A DNA stretch of 64,000 nucleotides from Dactylorhiza incarnata. Taxonomy: Eukaryota > Streptophyta > Magnoliopsida > Asparagales > Orchidaceae. The notes under the pieces are model-generated. The model saw only the letters and a program-made list of their open reading frames with translations, ran no database searches and was not told where the DNA came from. Position numbers and translations under genes: made by a program. Below, piece after piece: positions 36,141 to 46,815 of this stretch (positions are counted from its first letter, which is position 1; every line of letters starts with the position of its first letter). The stretch spans positions 310,001-374,000 of the forward strand of contig JAWHQI010000527.1 of the NCBI GenBank assembly GCA_033032865.1. Direction: 5' to 3'.

Positions 36141-36508
36141 ATGCAGAATCTGAATCTGAACCAGAAAAAGTAACTGAGGTAACTTCAACTCCTAATTTTA
36201 CTTCAGGACAAATCAAATCAGATTCTAAAATTCCATGTATAGATTTAATAGAATCTGAAAATGAAATCAGAAAAGGGTTGAAAATAAATATTTCGACTTC
36301 TGAATACAACAAACTTAAAGAAGTTTTAAAATTATCCAAGGAACAAAATATTTCATTGAAAAATAAATTTGAACAATCTTTTAAAGAAAAAGAAAAATTT
36401 TATGTTCAACAAAATAAATTTTCAAATTTATATTTTAATGAGATAAAAAAGCCAATATATCTAATTATAAGGCATTTTCTTTTATCTATCTTAAACTTTT
36501 ATAATTAA
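36107..36508 (+). pseudogene. Gag-like charged coiled-coil ORF (133 codons), second copy
   Basis: Equal in length to the copy at 33483, with a handful of substitutions (for example T to S in TSTPNF, T to K in YNKLKEV). The frame is uninterrupted. The remainder of this internal region, 36509-36925, holds no ORF. Confidence 0.4.
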
Positions 36509-36925
36509 ATAAGCAGTTATATGATTCATTTGAATTTTTCTATCTTAAAACAAAGTCAGATAACTTCACATTCTTACAGACTTTCTCCAAAATCATGTTG
36601 AACATTCTACTCAGATTGCATAGATCAGAAATGATCAGAGCACTAAGTGTGAGTCTCTTCTGATTAAGGGGATTCTATAGAAAGAAGGTATCAGACAATG
36701 TTTTTCTGATTTTAAAATTCCTTAGAATCCAATAACAGCTAGCAATTCATAATATTAAATTCCTATTTAAATTAAAATCTAGGAATCAGAAATTGCTTAA
36801 ATGTTTTTAAAAGAAGAAGAAATAATGATTGAACATTTTCAAAAGAACAATATTTTTCAATAATCTCTGACCCCAATGCCTTAAGCTATTCAATATCTTT
36901 TTTTTATGCTTAGGTATCCTAAACC

Positions 36926-36993
36926 AAATAGGGGGAGATTGTTAGAACCCAGTCTTAATTTGGATTAGGATCCCAACTCAAATAGGGGGAGAT
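36926..36993 (+). promoter_or_regulatory. Duplicated polypurine tract and LTR start, second copy
   Basis: AAATAGGGGGAGAT ends at 36939 and again at 36993. The first is followed by TGTTAGAACCC, the second by TGTTGGAACTT of LTR3. Spacing is 54 bp, as in the first copy. Confidence 0.8.
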
Positions 36994-38156
36994 TGTTGGA
37001 ACTTTAGTTTTGATTTGAGTCAGGATCCATCTTTAATGTCTAAGTTTCTATCATAACACATCTTATAACTTAGATCAAATCTCATTAAGATAGAAGGCTG
37101 AAAATATCTATAATTAATAGGCTGAGAAAATAAGAGAAAGATAAAAATTATACATGTTCTCTGCGTTCGACGAACGGCTATCTGCGTTCGACGAACGGTG
37201 CTCTGCGCTCGACGAATGATTTTCATTCTGCGCTCGACGAAATCCAGCTGTCTCAGCGGTCGACGATCCCGTCTCAGCGGTTCAGCGGTTGACGAACAGA
37301 TTGTCTCAGCGGTCGACGAACAGACCCCGTCTCAGCGGTCGACGAACAGACCCCGTCTCAGCGGTCGACGAACAGACCCCGTCTCAGCGGTCGACGAAAA
37401 GCTGCGTTCGACGATCTCAAGTCTGCGTTCGACGAATATTCAGCAGAAGCTCAGAACGATGAATTAAATGTTCAGATCGACGAACTTGAAGCTGAGCTCG
37501 ACGAATTTATCATCAGCAATAATATTTCTCCTTTCTCAGTTCGACTAAAATTATATATGCTGTCAGATTTAATAAAGCAATATTTTATCATTTCTATTGT
37601 TGCCTTTATAAATTAACATTATAGCCGTTGCAACATTAAATAATATAGCCGTTGCAGATAAGCTAAAGACGACAATTTATCTTCTCGAGGATCTAGAAAA
37701 TGAAAGAAACATTATCTCTTTCCTCTTTTGTGGGCAAGAATTCAAATCAGCCGAATAACTCTCCAGATTATATATTCAGAGAGAAGATCAGAGAAAAACA
37801 AGAAGAATAAGAGAAAAAGGAATATACAGATACAGGAAGAGAAAAACAGATAAGCGTAAAGAAGAAGCAGATCTAATATATTATTTATCTTCTTTTTGCT
37901 AACTCCTCTTTGCAGATCATCTTCATCCTGAGACACCAAACAATATTATTTGTTCAGGATCAAACTGCATAAGAAAAAAATGAGTTATTACAATCAAGAG
38001 AAGAAGCCTCCACAAACTGTCATCAATTCAATCAGACAGGGGGAGGTCTTTAACATCATCTACAAAGATCCAATCTCAACAACCAATCAGGATCTCAAGA
38101 GTTTTCTCAGCAAAGAGAAGAACAATATATCTTTTCTCCTTCCCATCTTGTACATG
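36994..38156 (+). repeat. Copia-type LTR3, 3'-truncated
   Basis: Matches LTR2 from TGTTGGAAC to about CTTCCCATCTTGTACA (38155), then changes to Ty3 LTR sequence at TAACTCT(C/T)TTTACTG. The last ~380 bp of the LTR, including the 30-bp minisatellite and CA end, are missing. Confidence 0.85.
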
Positions 38157-38478
38157 GTTATAACTCTCTTTACTGTTCATTTAATATGGCGTGGGGTCCC
38201 GACCGGACCTATTGTTATATTCTATGTAACGGGGATGGTGTTACAAGTTGGTATCAGCTACGGGTCTCGTTCCCTTTCCGCTGAATTCGTGGTCGAATTG
38301 TTTTAAGGGATAGTGATCACTTGTATGCGTCGCCGTAAAATCATTTAATGAACCGGTAAATGTCCACTTTAGGAATGAAATACATGTTTGTTTGTAACAA
38401 CGTAGTGGGACCTGAGTGTTCCTTTGTTGATTCTTGCTACAAGTGAGTTGCTAATTGTGCTTTCTTGCACATGTATAG
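38157..38478 (+). promoter_or_regulatory. Ty3 LTR 3' end (copy C), primer binding site and leader
   Basis: LTR homology runs to TGTTACA at 38245. TTGGTATCAG at 38248-38257 is the primer binding site. The leader matches copies A and B to about 38375 and then becomes unique up to the gag frame. Before the gag frame, TTTCTTGCACATGTATAG (38461-38478) resembles a 3' splice site. Confidence 0.7.
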
Positions 38479-39264
38479 GCGACTAGGAGTGGAGCGGGGC
38501 AGTCTCGACCCCCGCGCTCTACTGCGAGTAGTGCACCGGCTGATGTGTCTACTCCTCCTTCTGCTGAGACAGTGCGGTTGGTTGCCGAGGCGGTATTCAC
38601 TATGTTTAATGCACAACCCGGAAGGCCTGTTCCTGTACAGCCTCCTACCCTCGGGGTGGCCCCTGTGTCGGCTGTGGTAGTTGAACCGATGGTCGAAAGA
38701 CCAGTGCCAGTGAGGGCACGACGAGCTTCGGACCAACAACTGCAGCATTTTTTGAGTTTCCACCCTCCGACATTTGCGGGAGCAGGAACCCCAACTCAGG
38801 CTGAGGATTGGCTCTCGAGAGTTAGAAAAACCTTGACAGCCACTGAAACGGAGGAAAGACTGAAAGTCACCTTAGCAACCTTCCTTCTAGATGTGGATGC
38901 GCAAATTTTGTGGGAGGAGTTGGAGTTGCACCAGTTGGCGGGAAGACAACTGTTGGATGTCTCATTTGAGGAATTTTCGAGACTATTTTTGGCAAGATAT
39001 CTCCCATCTGCTCAGCGAATTGAGATAGGGAACCAATTCAACCGATTGACTCAAGGCGATAGTATGGTGGATGACTATCTGCATGAGTTTACGAGGTTGG
39101 GGCGTTATGCAGACGCCACGTTTGCAGATGAAGAACGTAAGACCAATCGGTTTTATGAGGGTCTACGGGATGACCTGCGGTTACTTTTGACTGGGCCTAT
39201 GACGCAAGGGTTTATGACCTTGGTCAATACTGCTCGTTCCTTGGAGGAGGACATGAAGCGGGTC
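38479..39264 (+). pseudogene. Ty3/gypsy gag, capsid region, 3'-truncated
   Basis: Gag forms the virus-like particle that packages element RNA. The frame opens after a TAG at 38476 with no in-frame ATG before 38545, so the start is lost, non-AUG or supplied by splicing. Residues 1-95 are Pro/Ala-rich, then FHPPTFAGAG introduces the retrotransposon gag core. LATFLLDVDAQ, SFEEFSRLFLARYLP, FNRLTQGDSMVDDYLHEF and TRLGRYA follow the usual order and spacing. EERKTNRFYEGLRDDLR and NTARSLEEDMKRV complete it. Core residues are well kept and no stop occurs over about 260 codons. The frame then passes into CT-rich minisatellite near 39262, losing the CCHC knuckle and all of pol. It directly follows LTR and primer binding site, as in a genuine element. 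Confidence 0.88.
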
Positions 39265-39665
39265 CATAAATGCCTTCTCCCTCGTCTCGTTCTCCGCAGT
39301 CTTAGAAGTTATCATACTCTTCTCCATCATCACTAACAACGCTATCTCCTTCGCAATCTCCTTTACCGTAACCTTCTTTGTTGACTCCCATGCTGTCAAA
39401 CTCTAGCCTGTCCTCCATTTTCTCTTTTTTGTAGTCTCCAATTCCATCCGCCCCTTTGTCATCTCCTTCTATGTCTTCTCCGGCTCCATACTCTTTTTTT
39501 CCTTCGTATCCTTCTCCATCATTTCATTCTTCCTCGTCTCCTTCTACATTTCCTCCTATTTTTTCTCATTGTTCGTCATTTACAACTGCATTGCGTCCTT
39601 CTCAGTCCCTTCTTCTCCTTTGTCTCCTTCTCCCTCTCTTCGTACTCTCCTTTTTGTTTTTATAA
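39265..39665. repeat. Pyrimidine-rich 15-bp-period minisatellite block
   Basis: Follows gag at a short shared sequence (CCATAAATGCCTTCTC is also seen in related form at 45957 and 49031). The plus strand is made of CTCCTTCTCC-type units. Open frames on either strand reflect composition. Confidence 0.8.
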
Positions 39666-40345
39666 CAATATCATAGTATCAAACATCTAACGTTATCTTA
39701 GTAGATGTATTTCTCACTTTTTGTCTCAGTTAGCTTTAAGTTATTTAATTTTTTTTATTGTAGGGCCCATTGCTATTTTTAAATACTATTATGTAATATT
39801 GGTATTTTACATGCACTTATTTAATATGTGGTTGTCATGACAGATATCTATTCAAAATAGTCTGGTGACATCATTAGTTTAATTGTGGAGCTTTAATTTG
39901 TATTTTTTTGTCTTAAGCATAACTGGATATAAATTTTATTCATATAAGGTTTCCAAAATCACAAATTTTTTTATTGTTTGTCTTCTCGATATATCAAACC
40001 TTACTTTGAAATCAAGAAATTGCCATATTAAAATCATCCATCATGAAATCGAAACATCATAACTAACGATCCTTGGTCGATACACATAAATCTCCAAAAA
40101 TATCACTTGCATAATGAGCAGACCAAGTGACGTAGAAAAACCAATTCAAAAAATCAATCTCTCAACATCATCGCAACAATTTACATAAAATGAGAACACA
40201 TTTAGATAAATAAACAATTTACATAGAATTAGAACAAGCATTTTAGAAGAATAATTTCATATAATTAATTCTTCAATATTATTAGATTAATAAGTAAATT
40301 ATGCAAAAATCTTTTGATGATTCTAAAGGATACATAAATCCATAA
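39666..40345. repeat. A+T-rich tail of composite repeat (tail type 1)
   Basis: Matches 46096-46685 throughout and 54656-55020 in its second half (for example TCTCAACATCATC and GTGACGTAGAAAAACCAAT). It shares TTTTTAAATACTATTATG with the Ty3 leader at 30487. No coding frame or structural RNA is seen. Confidence 0.8.
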
Positions 40346-40700
40346 GAAAATTGAATTAAGAGGGATGAGATAAATCAAAAATCATCATCAATAGAGAGGC
40401 ACGATTCATACCCTTGACCCGTTTCATGGCCCTCCACACAGAAGAGGGTGTCTCTGTTCTGCTTCCATTGACTATGCCCACTTGGATCACCTGGAAGCTT
40501 GATTAGAGGATCTCACGCTTCTGGTCCACGAGCTCGCTGCTACCGCTGTCAACTATCCACCGCGCTTCCCTCCCCCCCAATCTTCCCACCAATGACTACA
40601 TGGTGTTCCTACACCCCTGCCAAGGACATCCACCTGACTCATCTCCGCTGAATGCGATTTCGATGTTTGACGACACTGAACCCATTTTTTGAATCACTCG
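40346..40700 (+). other. Gene-like fragment of unknown origin, copy 1
   Basis: Base composition changes to that of a plant exon. One frame reads SIDYAHLDHLEA, then a TGA, then LEDLTLLVHELAATAVNYPP and about 30 further codons. The second copy (46816-47190) keeps the same stop. I do not recognise the protein. A captured host gene or a retroelement gag segment are both possible. Confidence 0.35.
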
Positions 40701-40812
40701 CATCAAACAATTTTTTGACGGAGGGGGACGTCAGAGGAGAGGACCACTGAGGAGGGGATGAGGGAGGTTTATAGTTTAGGGTTAGGGGGCGACGGAGGGG
40801 TCATTTGGAGTT
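40701..40812. repeat. G-rich block of composite repeat
   Basis: GACGGAGGGGGACG-type sequence including GGGACCACTGAGGAGGGGA and GTTTAGGGTTAGGGGG. Homologous blocks occur near 42756, 44935, 47964, 50371, 59696 and 61191, and in diverged form at 30581. Confidence 0.75.
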
Positions 40813-42755
40813 GGAGCATCCACCTTCTGGAGTTGGAGTGCCCTCCGTCGCATCCAACTCCTACCTCCGTCGCATCGAGCTCCCACCTCCGCCGCATCGA
40901 GCTCCTACCTCCTCCGCATCCAGTTCCTACCTTCGCCCCATCCAGCTCTTACGTTCGCCGCATCCAGCTCCTACCTCAGTCGTATCCTACCTCTGTCGCA
41001 TCCTACCTGTGTCTCCAACTATCTCTGTCACTTCCTACCTCTGTCACCTCCTACCTTTGCCACCTCCTACTTATGTCGCCTCCTATCTCCATCGCCTCCT
41101 ACCTCCGTCGCCTTCATCCTTCGTCGCCTTCGACCTCCGTCGCATCCTACCTTCGACCTTCATCGCCTCATACCTCCTACCTCTGCCGCATCCTTTCTTT
41201 GCTGCATCCTATCTCTCCGCGTCCTACCTCTGTAGCCTCCTACCCGTGTCTTATATCTCCATCGCCTCCTATCTCCACCGCCTCCTGCCTCCATCGCCCT
41301 AGCTCCGTCGTTTCGTTCTATGTCGTCTATTTCTCCATTGTCTCATTCTCCGTTTTCTCCTTTTTTTTGTAGTCTCTAATTCCACACACTCCGCCGTCAT
41401 CTCCTTCTTTGTCTTCTCTTGCTCCATACACTCCTTTTCCGTCGTATCCTTCTCCATCAAGTCATTCTCCCTCATCTCGTTGTACACTTTCTCTTTCTAT
41501 GTTGTCCCATTGTTCGACATTTACAACTCCATGCTCTCCTTTTCAGTCTCTTCTTCTCCATCGCCTCCTTCTCCCTCATCTTGTTCTATGTGGTCTTAGA
41601 ACTATCATACTCTTCTTTATCATCTCTTTCCTTGTTGTCTCTGAATCCATCATCAAATTCTCCATCATCACTAACAATGCTATCTCCTTCTCCGTAGTCT
41701 CCTTTGTCGTAACCTTCTTTGTTGACGCCCCCTGTCCCACTCCATCCCGTCCTTCTCCATCATCTCCAAATGCATCTTATCCTTCTTTGCTGGCTCAAGA
41801 GGAGGTGACATAGGAGCACAAGGCGGTGGAGGAGCTGGAGCCCTCCGTCGCGTCCAACTCATACCCTCATAACGTCCAACCCCTACTTCTGTCGCATCTA
41901 GCTCCTACCTCCGCCGCATCCATCTCCTACCTCCGTCGCCTCCTACCTTTGTCAAATCATACCTCTATCGACTCCTACTTCCGACCTTCGTCGCCTCCTA
42001 CCTTTGTCTTCTCTTACTTTCGTCTCCTCATACCTCCATCGCCGCCGACCTCCGTCGCCTACGTACTCCGTCGCCTCCTACCTCTATCGTATCCTACCTC
42101 CGAACTTCATTTCCTCCTACCTACGAACTCCGCCGCCTCCTACCTACGAACTCCGTCGCCTCCTACCTCCGACCTCCGCCGCAACCTACCTCAGCCGCAT
42201 CTTACCTTTGTCTCCTTCTACCTGTGTCTCCTATCTCCATTGCCAACTACATCTGCCGCCTCATACCTCCATCGCCCTACCTCCGTCGTCTCATTCTATT
42301 TCGTCTACTTCTCCGTTGTCTCATTCTCCGTTTTCTCCCTTTTTGTAGTCTCTAATTTCATCCTCTCCTTCTCCGTCATTTCCTTCTCTGTCTTCTCCAA
42401 CTCCATACTCTCCTTTTCCGTCATATCCTTCTCCATCATGTCATTCTCCTTCGCCCCCTCTACATTTTTTCTTCTATGTTTTCTCATTGTTTGTCATTGA
42501 CAACTCCATGCTATCATTCTCAGTCTCTTCTTTCCATAGACTCCTCTCTCGTCTTATTCTCGACAGTCTTAGAAGCTATCATACTCTTCTCCATTATCAC
42601 TAACATGCTATCTTCTTCTTTGCAGTCTCCTTTACCGTAATCTTCTTTGTTGACTCCCCTGCAGTCATACTCCATCCTGTCCTTCTCCATTTTGTCCTCT
42701 TTTGTAGTCTCCAGTTCCACCCACTCCTCTGTTTTCTCCTTCTCTGTATTCTCCT
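40813..42755. repeat. Alternating 16-bp and 15-bp pyrimidine-rich minisatellites
   Basis: The 16-bp unit TCCTACCTCCGTCGCC dominates about 40813-41335 and 41816-42290. The 15-bp unit related to TCTCCTTCTCCGTCA dominates about 41336-41815 and 42291-42755. The plus strand is nearly free of purine runs. Open frames of 90-224 codons exist in all plus frames because stops cannot form easily. They encode the same shifting 16-residue repeat and are not annotated as genes. Confidence 0.85.
42305..42487 (-). repeat. Type example of 15-bp repeat with a charged pentapeptide phase on the minus strand
   Basis: Minus-strand translation falls into five-residue steps such as EKDMT, EKESM, ELEKT, EKEMT, EKERM, KLETT, KREKT, ENETT. 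The same order is recognisable at 41299-41487 (EKDTT, EKECM, EQEKT, KKEMT) and in other blocks. It may be a relic of a coding repeat or simply a 15-bp minisatellite, since a period divisible by three keeps phase automatically. No start, domain or flanking gene structure supports an active gene. Confidence 0.5.
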
Positions 42756-43050
42756 GCGCCATACTGGGGGAAGGGGGTGATAGGGGCGGGGTACGACGAA
42801 TGGAGTGGGGGGGAGAGCCAAAACCTTGAAGGGTGTGGGGGGGGGGGGGGGGGACGACAGAGGGGGACGTGTGAGGTTTATGGTTTAGGGTTTGGGGATG
42901 AAAACGAGGGAGTGGGGACGACGGAGGGTGAGGGGACATATGATGGAGGGGGACGTTAGAGGAGGGGACCACTGAGGAGGGGATGAGGAAGGTTTATTGC
43001 TTAGGGTTTGGGGGGCGACGTAAGGGGGCATTTGGAGTTGGAGCATCCAC
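42756..43050. repeat. G-rich block with 17-G run
   Basis: G run at 42837-42853, then GACGACAGAGGGGGACG and TTTATGGTTTAGGGTTTGGGG; a second partial unit follows at about 42950-43020. No gene. Confidence 0.75.
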
Positions 43051-44934
43051 CGTATGGAGTTGAAGTTCTCTCCGTCGCATCCAGCTCCTACCTCCGTCGC
43101 ATACAGCTCCTACCTCTGCCGCATCCAGCTAGTAACCTTCGCCCCATCCAGCTCTTACCTTCGCCGCATCCATCTCCTACCTCAGTCGTATCATACCACT
43201 GTCGCATCCTACATGTGTCTCCAACTATCTCCATCGCCTCCTATCTCTGTCGCCTCCTACCTATGTCACCTCCTACCTCCGGTGCCTCCTATCTCCATCT
43301 CCTCCTACCTCCGTTGCCTTCGTCCTCCGTCGCCTTCGTCCTCCGTCGCCTCCGACCTTCATTGCCTCATACCTCCTACCTTTGCCGCATCCTATCTCTG
43401 CAACATCCTATCTTTGCTGCATCCTATCTCTGCAGCATCCTATCTTTGCCGCATCCCATCTCTCCGTGTCCTACCTCTGTCGCCTCCTACCTGTGTCTCA
43501 TATCTTCATCGCCTCCTTCCTTCACCGTATCCTACCTCCATCGCCCTACCTCCGTCATCTCGTTCTATGTCGTCTACTTCTCCATTGCCTCATTATCCGT
43601 TTCTCCTTTTTTGTAATCTCCAATTCCACCCGCTCCTTCTTTGTCTTCTCTAGCTCCATGCACTCCTCTTCCGTTGTATCCTTCTCCGTTATGTTATTCT
43701 CACTCATCTCCTTCTACACTTTCTCTTTCTATGTTGTCCCATTGTTCGACATTTACAACTACATGCTCTTCTTCTCTGTCTCTTCTTATTATCATCTCCT
43801 TCTCCCCCGCCTCGTTCTCTGCGGTCTTAGAGCTATCATACTCTTCTTTATCATCTCATTCCTTGTTGTCTCTGAATCCATCATCAAATTCTCCATCATC
43901 ATTAACAATGTTATCTCCTTCTCTGTAGTCTCCTTTCCCATAACCTTCTTTGTTAACTCCCCCGCTGTCCGTCTCCATCATGTTATTCTCCATCATCTCC
44001 AAATGCATCTTATCCTTCTACGTTGGCTCAAGAGGAAGCGGCATAGGTGCAGGAGACCGTGGAGGAACTGGAGCCCTCCGCCGCGTCCAACTCATACACC
44101 AAACCGCGTCCAGCTCATACTTCTGTCGCATATTCCTACCTCCATCGCATCCATCTCCTACCTCTGTCGCCTCCTACCTTCGTCGAATTGTACCTCCATC
44201 GACTCCTATTTCCGACCTTCGTTGCTTCCTACATTTGTCGTCTCTTACTTTCGTCTCGTCATACCTCCATCACAATATACCTCCGCCGACCTCCGCCCCC
44301 GCCGGCCACTGTCGTTGTCGACCTCTGTCGCATCCTACCCACCTACCATTGATGCCTCCTACGTTCTACCTTAGTCGCCTCCTACTTGCCTCGCCACCTA
44401 CCTCATTCTCCTCTTACCCTTGTTGTCTTCTACCTTTGTTGACTTCGTCGTCTTCTACCTCTGCCCCCACCACCCTCGTCGCACTCAGGAGGTGGCGACA
44501 CAGGAGCAGGACGTGGGGGAGGACCTGGAGCCCTCTGTCGCACTCGCATCCAATTCATACCTCCGACCTACATCGCCTCCTACCTCTGTCTCCATCATCT
44601 TGTACCTTCGTCTCGTCCTACCTATGTAACCACCAACCTCATTTGCCGCCGACCTCCGTTTCTGCCCACCTCTATCGCGGCCTACCTCCATCGCGACCTA
44701 CCTCCATCGCCTTCTTCTTTTTCGTTGTATCCTACCTCCTACCTTCTACCTTAATCGCCGCATACTCCATCGCCTTCTACTTCCCTCACCGCCTACCTCT
44801 GTCGCTTCCTACCTCCGTTGTCTCCAACCTTTGTCGCCTCTGTCCATCGTCGCTCCTACCTATGCCCCCCGTCGCCTCCTACCTCTGTCCTCCGTGCCTC
44901 CTACCTCCTCCATTCGTCGCCTCCAACCTCCGGG
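43051..44934. repeat. Alternating 16-bp and 15-bp pyrimidine-rich minisatellites
   Basis: 16-bp units at about 43051-43550 and 44046-44934, 15-bp units at about 43551-44045. The segment 44105-44900 is closely matched by 47310-47960, which marks a segmental duplication. Open frames up to 330 codons are compositional. Confidence 0.82.
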
Positions 44935-45240
44935 GATGACAGAGGGGGGCAACATATGTGGGGACGACAGAAGGGGTGGGGGCATAAGGCTTTAGAGCTT
45001 CATGAATGATAGAGTGTGTGGAGGGGGAGGGGACGAATGATGGGGGAGGACGAAGAACAGGGGGACGACGGAGGGGACCACGAAGCAGGCGATGAGTGAG
45101 GTTTATGGTAAGGGAGGACGACTGAGGAGGAGGAGAGAAGGACAGAGTGGGGCACCGGAGGAGGGGACCACTGAGGAAGGGACGAGGAAGGTTTGTGTTT
45201 TAGGGTCAGGGGGATGACATGGGGCAGAGGGCGTCCGGAG
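44935..45240. repeat. G-rich block
   Basis: Nearly the same as 47964-48310: GGGGATGACAG, then CTTTAGAGCTTCATGAATGA, then TGTGTGGAGGGGG, then CGAATGATGGGGGAGGACGA. Confidence 0.78.
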
Positions 45241-46095
45241 ATGGAGCATCTGGAGTGCCTTCCGTCGCACCCAGCTCCTACCTCTGCTGCATCCAGCTCC
45301 TACCTTCATCGCCTTCTACCCCCGTCACATCCTACCTCCGCTGCATCCTACCTCTGTTGCATCCTACCTTCGACCTCCGTTGCATCCTACCTGCTACCTC
45401 CACCGCCTCCTACCCACTACCTCCGTTTCTTCCTACTTCGTTGCATCCTACCTCTGTCGCCTCCTACTTGTGTCTTCTTCTATCTCCATTGCCTCCTACC
45501 CCTACCTTCGTTTCCTCCACCTCCGTCGCCTTCGTCCTCCGCTGCCTCCTGCCTCTGTCGTATCCTACCTCCAAACTTCGTCGCCTCCTACCTCTGACCT
45601 CCGTCGCCTCGTACCTCCGCCACATCCTACCTTTGTCGCCTCTTACCTTCATCTCCTATCTTCATCGCCTCCTACGTCTACCACCTCATACCTTCATTGC
45701 CCTACCTCCGTCGTCTCGTTCTATTCTGTCTACTTATACGTTGTCTCATTCTCCATTTTCTCCTTTTTTGTTGTCTCCAATTACATCCTCTCCTTTGTTA
45801 TCTCCTTCTCTGTTTTCTCTGGCTACTTACGCTCCTTTTCCGTCGTATCCTTCTCCATTATGTCATTCTCCATCGTCCCCTCTATCTTCTCTCTTCTATG
45901 TTTTCTCATTATTCGTCATTTACAACTCCATGCTCTCATTCTTGGTCTCTTCTTCTCCATAGACGCCTTCTCCCTCGTCTCATTCTCCGCAGTCTTAGAA
46001 GCTATCATACTCTTCTCCATCATCACTAACAACGCTATCTCCTTCGCAGTCTCCTTTACCGTAACCTTCTTTGTAGACTCCCCTGCTGCCAGACT
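45241..46095. repeat. 16-bp then 15-bp pyrimidine-rich minisatellite
   Basis: 16-bp units to about 45710, then 15-bp units. It is a close paralogue of 48311-49175 (shared CTTCTCCATCATCACTAACA near 46015 and 49086). Open frames are compositional. Confidence 0.82.
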
Positions 46096-46685
46096 CTATT
46101 ATGTCTCAGGTAGCTTTATGTTGATTCAATTTTTTTGTATTGTAGGGCCCATTTCTATTTTTAAATACTATTATGTTATATTGATATTTTACATCCACTT
46201 ATTAATATGTGATTGTCATGACAGATATCTATTCAAAATAGGCTGGTGTAATCATTAGTTTAATTGTGGAGCTTTAATTTATATTTTTTTGTCTAAGCCT
46301 GACAATGGATATAAATTTTATTCATATAAGGTTTCCAAAATCACAAAATTTGTTTATTGTTTGTCTCCTCGCTACATCAAATCTTACTTTGAAACCAACA
46401 AATTACCAAATTACAATCATGCATCATGAAATCGAAACATTATAACTAATGATCCTTGATCGATACACATAAATCTCCAAGATATCACCCTCATAATGAG
46501 CAGGCCAAGTGACGTAGAAAAACCAATCCAAAAAAATCAATCTCTCAACATCATCACAACAATTTACATAAAATGAGAACACGCATTTAGAAGAATAAAC
46601 AATTTACATAAAATTAGAACATGCATTTAGAATTATAATTTTACATAAATAATTATTCAATATTATTAGATTAATATGTAAATTT
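46096..46685. repeat. A+T-rich tail (type 1), second copy
   Basis: Matches 39710-40310, including TTGTAGGGCCCAT, TTGTCATGACAGATATCTA and GTGACGTAGAAAAACCAAT. No gene. Confidence 0.8.
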
Positions 46686-46815
46686 ACAAGCTCCTTCTCT
46701 GTGTTCTCCAGTTCCATACTCTTATTGTTCGCATATCCTTCGTATCCTTGTACACCATGTCATTTTCCCTCGTATCCTTGTACACCATGTCATTTTCCCT
46801 CGTCTCCTTCATTTT
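46686..46815. repeat. CT-rich segment with perfect 30-bp tandem duplication
   Basis: 46741-46770 and 46771-46800 are identical (CGTATCCTTGTACACCATGT and the ten bases after it). The segment interrupts the otherwise paralogous alignment with 40310-40345. Confidence 0.85.

Larger units (their letters stand above)
32816..38156 (+). mobile_element. Non-autonomous Copia-type element in LTR-internal-LTR-internal-LTR form
   Basis: Three LTRs (32816-33278, 34368-35905, 36994-38156) separate two nearly identical internal regions of 1089 and 1088 bp. Termini are TGTTGGAAC...CCTTTCA. Each complete LTR 3' end is followed by AT and TGGTATCAGAG, and each internal region ends in GGGGGAGAT before the next LTR, a polypurine tract typical of plant Copia elements. 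The internal regions lack protease, integrase, RT and RNase H. Three LTRs with two internals is the expected product of unequal homologous recombination between LTRs. The right end is lost: LTR3 stops at about 38150 and continues as Ty3 LTR. Confidence 0.85.

Noticed and set aside
32816..38156. Tandem endogenous pararetrovirus as an alternative reading of the repeated 2.6-kb unit
   Set aside because: LTR-type ends (TGTTGG...TTTCA), a GGGGGAGAT polypurine tract before each LTR and a primer site directly after each complete LTR fit an LTR element. No reverse transcriptase or movement-protein motif is present.
38437..38478. Short intron (GTGAGT...TATAG) just before gag
   Set aside because: At about 36 bp it is too short for a plant intron. 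The acceptor-like sequence may be used with a more distant donor, but none could be assigned.
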